A stretch of 41,934 bases of DNA from contig JALHNL010000020.1 of assembly GCA_022843545.1 (NCBI GenBank), forward strand, positions 1 to 41,934, written 5' to 3'. A program made the translations under genes and the position numbers. Source of the stretch: Phycisphaerales bacterium (lineage in GTDB: Bacteria > Planctomycetota > Phycisphaerae > Phycisphaerales > UBA1924). A model generated the notes under the pieces. That model did no database searches. It saw nothing but the letters and a program-made list of their open reading frames with translations, and was not told the DNA's origin. Shown here one piece after another: positions 26,230-34,259 of this stretch (positions within the stretch are counted from its first letter, which is position 1; every line of letters starts with the position of its first letter).

Positions 26230-26338
26230 CGTTGACAAACTCCGCAGAATCCGCGAGTTCTGGCGGCGGTGGCGGGGGTAGCGGGATCGGGGCCAACGGC
26301 CGGACGATGACAGGGAATGACCTGGGTGGACGCTCGCT

Positions 26339-26370
26339 TGTGCAAGCGCGTGTGCAAGTGGTTGTGCAAG
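26339..26370. promoter_or_regulatory. three tandem TGTGCAAG sites, 12-bp period (candidate integrase arm sites)
   Basis: TGTGCAAG begins at 26,339, 26,351 and 26,363, exactly 12 bp apart, between the tRNA and the 3' end of the integrase gene. Tandem short direct repeats at this place are the usual form of arm-type binding sites for lambda-like integrases or their excisionases. The assignment is inferred from position and spacing. Confidence 0.5.
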
Positions 26371-26393
26371 GTGTGACGCGATCGCGCCGTCGA

Positions 26394-27851
26394 TCAACGG
26401 GCGGCCATCGCGGCGGCCGGGCGTTCGACCTTGCCCAGCGGCAGGTCCGGCAGGCTCGCCACCGCCCCGGCCACGTCGAGGAGTTTCGGGTCGGTGTAGA
26501 CGTTGGCCGTCAGGCTCGGGTCGCTGTGCCGCATCGCCGCCTGGGCCGTCCGCAGCGGGACGCCCGCCTTGGAGAGGTGCGTGCCGAAGGTGTGCCGCAG
26601 GGCGTGGATGTCGATGGTGCGGCCGCGATCGTCCGTCTTGATCACGACATCCTTGCCGCCGCGGTTCTCGACTCGGGCCAGCCCGGCGAATACAAGGTCG
26701 CGGTCGAAGATGCGAATGAGCCCTTCGGGCACGTCGAAGAGCGGCTCGTCGGTGGGCAGCGCCGCCGGTATCGGGTCTTCCGCCTCGCGGGCAGCCTGCT
26801 GGGCCAACGCGAGCCGGTCGGCCAGCCAGGCGCGGATGTCGGCCGCGAGGTCGGCCCGCAGCGGAATCTCCGACCCGCGCCGGTTCTTCTCGTCGCGGGC
26901 GTTCAGCACGATGTGTGGCACGCGGGAATCTCTACCGCCCAAGTCCACCTGGCCGACGGTGATGCTGGCCAGTTCACCCTTCCGCAGGCCTGTGAGCACG
27001 AGCGTCTTGTAGATGAGCGCCCGCTCGCGGCCGATGCGCAGCAGGTTCTCCCGCGTCGCGGCCGACAACTTCGCCTGCGCCTGGCCCTTCGCTTCGCCTC
27101 GCCGCACCGTCATCGCGTCGGCCAGCGGGCGGCGCTGGGCCGCGTCCAGGAGGCGGGCCAGTTCATCTTCAGTAAGGGCTCGGCGCTGCCGCCGGGTGTC
27201 GGCCCGCTGGTCGGCCACCGCGACGGCCAGCAGCGGGTTGTGCGTGAGCCGCCCGGCGCGGACGCACCAGTTGATGAACGTCACGCACGCCTGCCGGTAC
27301 CCGTTCCGCGTGCCCGCAGACATGTTCTGGTCCGTTTGGTCGGTGAGCCAGCGCTCGACCGTCGCGGCGGTGAAGTCGCGGAGGCGTTTCACGCCCCGGT
27401 CAGTAGCGACGCGGGCCACGCGACGACGGGCCTGCGTGTACCAGTGCTCGGTGCTGCCCTTGAGCCGCAGGTGATCCCGCCACGCGTCCAGATTCGTCTC
27501 GATCGACTCGGCCCCGTGCCGCGACGCGGCGTCTTCCTCCGGCGTGAGCACGCCCGCCTTCACGAGCTCCGCTCGGCGCTGCAGTTGGGCCAGCACCGCC
27601 CGCGCGGCAGTCTCATCGGTGCAGCCCGTCGGCCGCTCGACCCAATACCCGGCGGCGTCGCGGAACTTGGCGATGTACGACTTGGTCTCGCCGCGGATGC
27701 GCTCGCGGCCGTCGGCGGCGGTGAACACTTCGGCGGTGCGGACCTTGCCGTTGCGAAGTTGGTAGCGGGCCATCCGCTTGCCGCGCTGAACGATGATCTC
27801 CGCGTTGGGCGGGAGCGGTGCGGTCCAGGCTTTGCGGAACACGGTGCCCAT
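26394..27851 (-). CDS. int: tyrosine recombinase / integrase
   Basis: 485 residues. An N-terminal arm-binding region leads to a SAM-like core-binding domain (about 115-210) and the catalytic domain with the full tyrosine recombinase set: Arg290 (LTGLRKGEL), Lys322 (RDEKNRRG), His416-x-x-Arg419 (IHALRHTFGTHL), His442 (AMRHSDPS) and nucleophile Tyr452 (ANVYTD). The gene lies next to tRNA-Gly and points towards it, as integrases of tRNA-targeting elements do. It should cut and join the element at the tRNA 3' end. It is the last gene of the leftward module, 136 bp after the coiled-coil gene; that gap holds nothing recognisable. Confidence 0.95.
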   Translation of the reverse strand: MGTVFRKAWTAPLPPNAEIIVQRGKRMARYQLRNGKVRTAEVFTAADGRERIRGETKSYIAKFRDAAGYWVERPTGCTDETAARAVLAQLQRRAELVKAGVLTPEEDAASRHGAESIETNLDAWRDHLRLKGSTEHWYTQARRRVARVATDRGVKRLRDFTAATVERWLTDQTDQNMSAGTRNGYRQACVTFINWCVRAGRLTHNPLLAVAVADQRADTRRQRRALTEDELARLLDAAQRRPLADAMTVRRGEAKGQAQAKLSAATRENLLRIGRERALIYKTLVLTGLRKGELASITVGQVDLGGRDSRVPHIVLNARDEKNRRGSEIPLRADLAADIRAWLADRLALAQQAAREAEDPIPAALPTDEPLFDVPEGLIRIFDRDLVFAGLARVENRGGKDVVIKTDDRGRTIDIHALRHTFGTHLSKAGVPLRTAQAAMRHSDPSLTANVYTDPKLLDVAGAVASLPDLPLGKVERPAAAMAAR

Positions 27852-27987
27852 CGGGCGGGGGTCTCCATCGCCCCGACCTCGGCGGGGTGCCGGGTTCGGG
27901 GGTCACAGTCAGGGCTCGCCGGTGGCACGGGTCAAGTCGCCCCCCGGCGGTTGGGCCGGGAGACGATGCGTGTGGAGATGTGCGGGA

Positions 27988-28677
27988 CTACAGGCCCTGG
28001 CGGGCCTTGGCGTGCGCCCGCTCGGCGTCGGTGAGCCGGGTCTCCGCGGCCGCGAGGGCGGCCTTGGCCCGCTCGATCTCAGCGTTCAGCCTCGCCTCCT
28101 GCTCCTTACGATCGCGCGAGATGGGCAGGTACTGCAGCTCGCGCTCCAGCCGCTGAACGTCTTCGCGCAGGCTGTTGCGCTTGTTGGTCGCGGCGGTCAT
28201 GACGCCATGGGCTTGGCTGGCCTTGGCCTCCAGTGACCGCCGCTCGATCATCGCGGAGACTTCCTTGGGCAGGCGGGAGACCGGGATGAGCCCCTCCTCG
28301 TAGACGAAAAGCACCCGCATCGCCGCAGACTCCGCGTCCCCGAGTTCGCGCCGCGCGGCATCGGCCTCGCGGGCGGCGGTTTCCGCTTCCGCCTCGAGCT
28401 TGTCGATGGCGGCCTGCACCTTCGCCCCGACCGCGTCGGAGTGGGCCTTCGCCTGGCTCGCGGCACGCCGAAGACCCATCACGCGATCGGCGACGTCCAT
28501 GTCGGTGCGGACGTCCGCGATGCGAGCGAGGATCGCGTCGGCAGCCGCGAGCTCCATCCCGGCGTCATTGGCCAGTTCCGCCAGGCGCTCCGGTGGCTCC
28601 TCCGACCACGCCGCGTTGATGAACGCGGTGCGGGCCTGCTGCTTCTTGTTCTGGGCGATCTGAGCGAGTGACATCAT
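27988..28677 (-). CDS. coiled-coil protein of the integrative element, unknown function
   Basis: 229 residues, almost entirely helical and highly charged, with long heptad stretches (KLEAEAETAAREADAARREL, about 95-125, and the last 60 residues LREDVQRLERELQYL...RAHAKARQGL). No signal peptide, membrane helix or catalytic motif. ATG 28,677 overlaps the previous stop (ATGA) and has AAGGAAA about 6 bp upstream; a second ATG follows immediately. A structural or scaffold-like partner of the element's replication or packaging genes is possible, but nothing in the sequence proves it. I do not recognise the family. Confidence 0.65.
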   Translation of the reverse strand: MMSLAQIAQNKKQQARTAFINAAWSEEPPERLAELANDAGMELAAADAILARIADVRTDMDVADRVMGLRRAASQAKAHSDAVGAKVQAAIDKLEAEAETAAREADAARRELGDAESAAMRVLFVYEEGLIPVSRLPKEVSAMIERRSLEAKASQAHGVMTAATNKRNSLREDVQRLERELQYLPISRDRKEQEARLNAEIERAKAALAAAETRLTDAERAHAKARQGL

Positions 28678-29171
28678 GACTCTTTCCTTTCCGGAAGGGG
28701 GACGGTGACGACGCCGTGCAGGAACAGCTCCCGCGCGGCCTTGACAATGAGTGCGTGGTGCTGGCTGACGAGATGCGCGGCGGTCGAGCCTGCCAACTCC
28801 CCGCTCTGGGAGCACCGCTGTGGTTGGTCATCTGGGCTCTCGATGCAGAAGTCGGCGATCAGCGCGAGGTCCGAGGCTGCCCGGAAATCGCAGAACTGGT
28901 GGTCGAACATGTCGACTTGGCCGACGGCCTGCAGCTCGATGGGCTTGTTCTTCAGGTGCGGCGGAAGATCCGGCTCACGCTCTCGCCGGGCGATGGCCGC
29001 TGCCAGGGGCCCGATGGCCAGGACGATCTCCCGGTTCAGTGGGCTGAGTTCTCGCGACGGCCAGCACGCGCCGCCATCGTGGTACACCTTCGCCACGGCT
29101 TTGTGATTGCTGAGCACATAGGCCGCGACCACGCGACCGGACTCGTACAGACTGCGTTGCCATCGATTCAT
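28674..29171 (-). CDS. unknown 165-residue protein of the integrative element
   Basis: Starts MNRWQRSLYESGRVVAAYVL with GAGGAGG about 8 bp upstream, a strong ribosome-binding site that fixes the start. The sequence is a mix of helix and short strands, with an ANLK-free but His-rich end (HLVSQHHALIVKAARELFLH) and four cysteines. There is no family I recognise. The ATG overlaps the stop of the 87-residue gene by 4 bp and its own stop overlaps the coiled-coil gene, so it belongs to the same translationally coupled module. Confidence 0.6.
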   Translation of the reverse strand: MNRWQRSLYESGRVVAAYVLSNHKAVAKVYHDGGACWPSRELSPLNREIVLAIGPLAAAIARREREPDLPPHLKNKPIELQAVGQVDMFDHQFCDFRAASDLALIADFCIESPDDQPQRCSQSGELAGSTAAHLVSQHHALIVKAARELFLHGVVTVPLPERKES

Positions 29172-29431
29172 GACGTTGCCTCCTCGAGCGTGCGCTCGCA
29201 CGCTCGCTTTGCTGACGCTGACGAGCCGTACACACCCACGACAGTCCACTTGCCCCGCAGGCACACAATCGCGAGGTAGAGCCGGCGCTCGCGGCCGCAG
29301 CGGTGCGGCATGACGGGCATGCCCGAGAGTCGCTCGATGGCGATGACTCGGGCGACGTACTCGCCGTTGAGGCGGCCGTCGATGTGCCGCCCCTCGTTGA
29401 AGGCCTTCAGCCAGTAGCCACTCCATCGCAT
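29168..29431 (-). CDS. small basic protein of the integrative element, unknown function
   Basis: 87 residues, beginning MRWSGYWLKAFNEGRHIDGR. Basic, with a predicted central beta sheet (GEYVARVIAIERLSG, RLYLAIVCLRGKWTVVGVYG) and a C-terminal helix (SAKRACERTLEEAT). GGGAGG lies about 10 bp upstream. The start shares one base with the primase stop (TGATG), and the stop overlaps the next gene. Size and fold suggest a nucleic-acid-binding accessory protein, but this is a guess. Confidence 0.6.
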   Translation of the reverse strand: MRWSGYWLKAFNEGRHIDGRLNGEYVARVIAIERLSGMPVMPHRCGRERRLYLAIVCLRGKWTVVGVYGSSASAKRACERTLEEATS

Positions 29432-31548
29432 CACTCGGCACCTCCCGTGGTGCCGGTGGTGGGCGTGTCTACAGGGTCTACACAAACGGAATCCCCTTCC
29501 GCGACACCGCCAGCGGGGTTTCTGTAGACGGGATCGCCGGAAGCGCCGGGCAGGACGAACCTGCGGGCCTTGGGCGCGCCGGGGCCGCACTGGGGCAGGT
29601 ACACCCACTTCCCGTGCCCCGCATCGACCAGCCGAGACAGCGCGGCCTCGGCGTCCTTCACGGTCTTGAACGACCTCGACGACTGGACGAGCTCCCGCCC
29701 GCTGACGCTGCCGCCCTTGCGACGGACCAGGTCGAGCAGTTGCCGGGCTTCGCGGTCGTCATCGCCTTCGGCGAGACGTGCATACACCCGCTCAGCCTCG
29801 CGGCGGAACCAGTTCGCCAACCGGATGCCTCGATCCATCGACTCGGAATCGATGACATTGGCGATAGCGCCTTCGCCAGCGGCAACCCTGCCGAGGTGGA
29901 CGACAAGGGCGAGGCGGGCACAGCAGGCCTCAACTTTCGACATCATCGCGCGGGCCCGCTCGTCCTGGCCCACCATGTCTGCGTTCAGGGAGTCGTAGAA
30001 GCTGGCCCACAGTTCGCTGGCCTGCTCATCGAGCGCGAGGGCTCGGGGCACCGCCACGCCATGCTCATCCTCGTCGATCTCGAGCCCGTACAACTTCTCG
30101 ACCATCGCGCTGTACTTCCGCTCGACCATCGGCGGGATGCCGCCGGGTTGCCATCGGCGGGTCGGGATCGGCGGCATCGACAGCAGGAGCCGGGCCACCA
30201 GCCCCGAGTCGAAGTCCGTGCTCGTGAGCGCCGCGGCGAGAACGCCCGGCTGAACGAGCCCGCTGACGGTCAGGGCGGCTCGCTCGACGCGGATGGGCGG
30301 AGCCGTCTTGCGATCGACCTTCAGTGGCTGAGCCCGGTGCATCGGCAGCCAGCGAGCGGCCTCACTCGCGGCACGTCCGCCGTTGGCGGAGTACCGGCCG
30401 AAGTTCAACCAAGCGGCGAGTTCGTCGCAGGCGAGCAGCATGCCGCGGGGGCTGGCAGCCAGCATCGCGGCGAGTCCCTCGAAGGTGACGTCCGAAGTGA
30501 CGAATCTCTCACAGACCGGCGCTTCCGGCGCGGCGGGGGGCGTCGCGGTCAGATTGCCCTTGCCAGACGCCCGCTCCCAGCCACGCATCGCCTTCTCGTG
30601 AACGGCAAGGGCAGCGGCGTGCTCCTTCATCGCCTCTTTGTGCTCGCGAAGCGCCTCGGCATCGCGGCGCTCGGCGGGGCGGGTGACGAGCTCGAGGGCC
30701 GGTGACTTTCCGGAGCCGCTAGGCGCGACCACCGTCACCCAAAGGATCGCGGGTTCATGCCAGGAGGCGTGCAGCGCGATGGTGCGAGCATTCCCGACCG
30801 CGGACGCCATCGCCGCCAAGGCGAGCGGGCCGAGCATCGCCTGATCCACCTGCATCGACACCGCGCCGGCCCGCACGAGGTCGGCCGCGGCCTTCGGGAG
30901 CGCCTCCGTCGGGAAGGGCTCGAACTCCGGCACGGGGGGCCGTTCCGGCGTCGCCGGTGCCGGGCGCGCGTAGTTCTGAGCCTCCTCGATCAGCCGAGCG
31001 ATGTCCGCATCGCCCGCACCGCCGTCGGCGACCCACGACCGCACGTCTTTGTGCCCGTCCGGCGGAAACGTGAAGCGCACCGAGGCGCACGCACCGATGA
31101 GCGCCGCGCACAGCGAATCGACGCTCTTCCGGCCAGCGGGGTCGTTGTCGCCGATCAGGACGACATGACGGTCCCGAAGCAGGACAGCGAGCTCGCCCGC
31201 GGCCTGGCCAGCCATCGGCACACCGACGGCCGTGAAGGCGAACGTGTGCAAGCACGCCGTGTCGCTCGCGCCCTCGGCCACGAGGATGGGGTCACGCAGA
31301 CTCGTGCCCGCATAGGCCGGTAGTCCGTCGGCGGGGAAGATCAGGCCGCGCTTCCCACCCTTGGCGGCGGTGTATCGAGGCTGGCCCGCCGCCGGGGAGT
31401 CCCAGCGCGTCAGCGTGCCGATCCGCTCGCCGAGGGCGTTCCGCTCGGGGTAGCGCCAGCCGCCCTCGACCCGCTCGCCGCCGATGGTGAGCCATCCGTG
31501 CGCGGCCGTGCCGGGGGGCATGTTGTTCGCGTCGAGCCCCTCGCTCAT
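29431..31548 (-). CDS. Toprim-DUF3987 primase/helicase-like replication protein
   Basis: 705 residues. The N-terminal part carries a Toprim domain: ILVAEGASDTACL (Glu92) and VVLIGDNDPAGRKSV (Asp134, Asp136), the metal-binding residues of primases and topoisomerases. The rest is DUF3987, an ATPase region with Walker A VAPSGSGKS (Lys281) and the Walker B-like MLLACDELAAWL. Such Toprim-DUF3987 proteins are replication proteins of phages, satellites and integrative elements. The last about 30 residues (GGVAEGDSVCVDPVDTP) are coded by a stretch with poor codon bias that contains an inverted repeat found again near the right edge. Coupled to the AlpA-like gene by ATGA. Confidence 0.85.
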   Translation of the reverse strand: MSEGLDANNMPPGTAAHGWLTIGGERVEGGWRYPERNALGERIGTLTRWDSPAAGQPRYTAAKGGKRGLIFPADGLPAYAGTSLRDPILVAEGASDTACLHTFAFTAVGVPMAGQAAGELAVLLRDRHVVLIGDNDPAGRKSVDSLCAALIGACASVRFTFPPDGHKDVRSWVADGGAGDADIARLIEEAQNYARPAPATPERPPVPEFEPFPTEALPKAAADLVRAGAVSMQVDQAMLGPLALAAMASAVGNARTIALHASWHEPAILWVTVVAPSGSGKSPALELVTRPAERRDAEALREHKEAMKEHAAALAVHEKAMRGWERASGKGNLTATPPAAPEAPVCERFVTSDVTFEGLAAMLAASPRGMLLACDELAAWLNFGRYSANGGRAASEAARWLPMHRAQPLKVDRKTAPPIRVERAALTVSGLVQPGVLAAALTSTDFDSGLVARLLLSMPPIPTRRWQPGGIPPMVERKYSAMVEKLYGLEIDEDEHGVAVPRALALDEQASELWASFYDSLNADMVGQDERARAMMSKVEACCARLALVVHLGRVAAGEGAIANVIDSESMDRGIRLANWFRREAERVYARLAEGDDDREARQLLDLVRRKGGSVSGRELVQSSRSFKTVKDAEAALSRLVDAGHGKWVYLPQCGPGAPKARRFVLPGASGDPVYRNPAGGVAEGDSVCVDPVDTPTTGTTGGAE
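29467..29529. repeat. inverted repeat with GTCTAC/GTAGAC arms, copy 1
   Basis: Within the end of the primase gene: GTCTACAG (29,467-29,474) and GTCTACAC (29,476-29,483) face CTGTAGAC (29,522-29,529), the exact complement of the first. The wider arms are 29,476-29,494 (ending GGAATCC) and 29,517-29,529. A related, more perfect copy lies at 41,782-41,853 in the same orientation, sharing GAATCCCC and the GTCTAC/GTAGAC ends. Confidence 0.6.
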
Positions 31549-31796
31549 CGACGGGCCCCCCGCCCCTCCGACGTCGCCCGGGACACGGCAGCGCTGCCAC
31601 CAGCCTTGCGGTCCAGATGCTCACGGAGGTCGCTGAGCCGCCAGCGGACGACCCGATCCCCCAGCCGAATCGGTGCGGGGATCTCGCCGCGCTGAGCCAG
31701 ACGCCAAATCGTGCGGGTGTTGACGCCGAGGAGTTCCGCGACCTCGCGAACGTTGATCACCGCGACATCCGTCTTCCGTACTTGCAGTTCGTCCAT
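31545..31796 (-). CDS. AlpA/excisionase-like HTH protein
   Basis: 83 residues with a MerR-type helix-turn-helix: VREVAELLGVNTRTIWRLAQ, then RGEIPAPIRLGDRVVRWR and a DLREHLDRK helix. This is the pattern of AlpA of phage P4-like elements and of many excisionases. AlpA regulates the satellite integrase and excision. It is the first gene of the leftward module and its stop overlaps the primase start (ATGA). No clear ribosome-binding site precedes ATG 31,796; a start further upstream only adds Arg/Pro-rich sequence. Confidence 0.85.
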   Translation of the reverse strand: MDELQVRKTDVAVINVREVAELLGVNTRTIWRLAQRGEIPAPIRLGDRVVRWRLSDLREHLDRKAGGSAAVSRATSEGRGARR

Positions 31797-32485
31797 GAAT
31801 GCACCCAGAATGCCGCCGCGACCGGGATCAACCCGCCAGCAGGCGCAGGGACAACGGGAACCCCGGCGCACCGTGCGGCGGGGCGGGCTGGTGATGGATC
31901 GGTCAGGTTGGCTGGTTGGGCTGGGTGGCTGGTTGGATTGTGCGCGCAGGCGAGTGAGGCTGCACCTCACCCATCTACGCGAAAGCCACGCGGCGTGGCG
32001 AAGACTCGGGAGGATTCTCCGGGGCGTTGAGGGCCTCGGTGCTCCCTATATCTGCGCGACCCCACAAAAGTGTCGCGCGGAATCGTGTTCCTGTCGTCGT
32101 GCGTCATGGCATGCGTTCCCCAGTACCTCTCTGACGTTCACGCCAATCTGTCGCGCGAAACCGGCCAACGCGTGCGACAACTGCATTCCGCCATAGAGCA
32201 CCTAACCCGTTTGCGGGCGGTTTCCCGAATGCCTGCGTCATCTTCGTGCAGATTCCTGTCATGGGCTGTCCGCGAGGGTCCTCCTACACGCCTCTATGCT
32301 TTTCCGGCCTCGGCTGTGCCGCGAAGCACACGGTGAACCCTCCCGGCTACATACGCCGTCCAGCGGATCCCTGTCCGCCTGGCTCGCGCCGAAGCGAGGC
32401 AGGGTGGCAGGGTCAGTGCAAGTCAACTGCCGCCCCTCTTGTTGTTCCCTATGCGGCCGAGAGACCATCTGCCCAGAAAATCCGG
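31797..32485. other. long non-coding gap between the AlpA-like gene and the restriction operon
   Basis: About 690 bases without a gene I can support. It has lower GC than its surroundings from about 32,050 to 32,300, a TGG-rich imperfect repeat (about 31,903-31,935), and two near-identical 12-mers, TGTCGCGCGGAA at 32,071 and TGTCGCGCGAAA at 32,149, with GCGACA in the opposite sense at 32,174. It should hold the promoter and perhaps operators of the AlpA-primase-integrase module. Open frames here have no family resemblance. Confidence 0.5.
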
Positions 32486-32617
32486 CTACCGAGCGCCAAA
32501 AGGCGTGCAGTGTCCCCACCGGTCATCTCGCGTCGGTGGCCCCGCCTCCACGACGCCCAGCACCAGAATACGGCCGATCGCCTGGATCACCTCTTTCGGT
32601 GACGCGGGATCTGCCAT
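32486..32617 (-). CDS. possible 43-residue protein after hsdM
   Basis: A short frame beginning MADPASPKEVIQAIGRILVL with normal high-GC codon use for its first 30 codons. It starts 34 bp after the hsdM stop. There is no ribosome-binding site and no recognised family; it could be a remnant of a longer gene or chance. Confidence 0.25.
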   Translation of the reverse strand: MADPASPKEVIQAIGRILVLGVVEAGPPTRDDRWGHCTPFGAR

Positions 32618-32651
32618 CCCATTCAACCCGCGGACGCGGGCGCGGGCAGAA

Positions 32652-34259
32652 CTACGGCAACGGCGGCAGCCCCAGCTCCTTCAGAAACGCATTGTGCTTC
32701 GCTGTGGCCGTTCGGATCTCGCCGTCGAGTTCGACCAACCTCCGGTGCGTCTCCGTCAGGTCGACCTCCGGCTCGTCCTCGGCGGTGCTGACGTAGCGCG
32801 AGATGTTCAGGTTGAAGTCGTTGGCCTCGATCTCCTTCATCTCGACCCGGCGGGAGTATCGATCCTCCTCCCTCCGGTGCTGGTACGTCTCGACGATCTT
32901 GGCGATGTGCGCCGGCGTGAGCTGGTTCTGCCGCTTGCCCTTGTCATATCTCTCGCTGGCGTTGATGATCAGCACGTCGTCTGGCTTCTTGCACTTCTTC
33001 AGCACCAGGATGCACACGGGAATGCCCGTGGAGTAGAACAGGTTGGCGGGAAGGCCGATGATCGTGTCGATGTGCCCGTCCTTGAGGAGCTTCGTGCGGA
33101 TCTTCTCCTCCGCGCCGCCGCGGAACAGCACGCCGTGCGGCAGGATGATCGCCATCACCCCCTCATCCTTCAGATAGTGGAACCCGTGCAGCAGGAACGC
33201 GAAATCCGCCGCTGACTTGGGCGCGAGGCCGTAGTTCTTGAACCGCACGTCCTCGCCCATGGCCTCGCCGGGCTCCCAGCGGTAACTGAAGGGCGGGTTG
33301 GCGACGATGGCGTCGAAGGAGGGCTTCTTCCGAGGGTTGGTCTCGCGCAGGAAGTCCCACTCGTTCTTCAGCGTGTCGCCGTGATAAATCTCGAACTCCG
33401 AGTCCTTCACCCCGTGCAGGAGCATGTTCATCCGCGCCAGGTTGTACGTGGTGATGTTGCTCTCTTGCCCGAAGATCTTCCCAATGCCGTGCGGCCCCAT
33501 CCGCTTCCGGACGTTCAGCAGCAACGAACCGGAGCCGCACGCAAAGTCGAGCACGCGCTCCAGTTTCTTCTTCTGACCGGTCGCGGGCTCCTGGCTGTCG
33601 AGGGTGACGATCGCCGAGAGGATGCTCGAGATTTGCTGCGGCGTGTAGAACTCGCCCGCCTTCTTGCCCGAGCCTGCCGCGAATTGGCCGATCAGGTATT
33701 CGTATGCGTCACCGAGCGTGTCGGTGTCGGTCGAGAACTCGGCCAGCCCCTCCGCGATGCGCGTGATGACGGAACACAGGCGGGCGTTGCGGTCGGCGTA
33801 GGTCTTCCCGAGCTTGTCCGACGAGAGGTTGATCTCCGAGAACAGGCCCTGGAAAGTGCTCTCGAAGGACTCCGTTTCGATGTACTTAAAGCCGGCCTGC
33901 AAGGTCTTCAGCAGGTCGCCGCTCTGCGTGCGGGCCATGTTGGCGATGCTGGCCCACAGGTGCTCGGGCTTGATGACGTAGTGCACCTTGCGGCGCATCT
34001 GTTTCTCGAACGAGGCGACATCGTCTGGGTTGTTCGCGTACCAGATCGCCAGCGGGACGCGCCGATCCTCACCGCCGACCTTGGGATAGTCGCGGCCGAG
34101 CTCCTTCTGCGCCGCCCCCTCGTAGTTGTCCGAGAGATAGCGGAGGAACAGGAACGCGAGCATGTAGTCGCGGAAATCGTCGGCGTTCATCGCGCCGCGA
34201 AGGTCGTCTGCGATGTTCCACAGGACCTTGCCGAGTTGTTTCTGATCGTTGTCGGTCAT
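32652..34259 (-). CDS. hsdM: type I restriction-modification system DNA methyltransferase HsdM
   Basis: 535 residues. The helical N-terminal HsdM domain (KVLWNIADDLRGAMNADDFR) leads to an N6-adenine methyltransferase core. The SAM-binding motif is DFACGSGSLLL (238-248) and the catalytic motif is NPPF (321-324); EFYTPQQISSILSAI is a typical HsdM segment between them. With HsdS it methylates one adenine per half-site of a bipartite sequence. The gene is last in the operon and its ATG overlaps the stop of the ATPase gene by 4 bp. In most type I loci hsdM precedes or immediately follows hsdS; here the ATPase gene is between them. Confidence 0.97.
   Translation of the reverse strand: MTDNDQKQLGKVLWNIADDLRGAMNADDFRDYMLAFLFLRYLSDNYEGAAQKELGRDYPKVGGEDRRVPLAIWYANNPDDVASFEKQMRRKVHYVIKPEHLWASIANMARTQSGDLLKTLQAGFKYIETESFESTFQGLFSEINLSSDKLGKTYADRNARLCSVITRIAEGLAEFSTDTDTLGDAYEYLIGQFAAGSGKKAGEFYTPQQISSILSAIVTLDSQEPATGQKKKLERVLDFACGSGSLLLNVRKRMGPHGIGKIFGQESNITTYNLARMNMLLHGVKDSEFEIYHGDTLKNEWDFLRETNPRKKPSFDAIVANPPFSYRWEPGEAMGEDVRFKNYGLAPKSAADFAFLLHGFHYLKDEGVMAIILPHGVLFRGGAEEKIRTKLLKDGHIDTIIGLPANLFYSTGIPVCILVLKKCKKPDDVLIINASERYDKGKRQNQLTPAHIAKIVETYQHRREEDRYSRRVEMKEIEANDFNLNISRYVSTAEDEPEVDLTETHRRLVELDGEIRTATAKHNAFLKELGLPPLP

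Noticed and set aside
26211-28034. A 607-codon plus-strand frame opposite the integrase
   Set aside because: Antisense to a gene with a complete catalytic residue set; Arg/His/Gly-rich composition, no domain.
32070-32336. An 88-codon plus-strand frame in the gap before the restriction operon
   Set aside because: No family resemblance, no ribosome-binding site, and codon use unlike either backbone or element genes.
32862-32880. A 12-base match to the tRNA-Gly T-arm (TCGATCCTCCTC) as a possible right attachment site
   Set aside because: It lies inside the hsdM coding region, does not extend to the acceptor stem, and fits the codons there; chance in GC-rich sequence.
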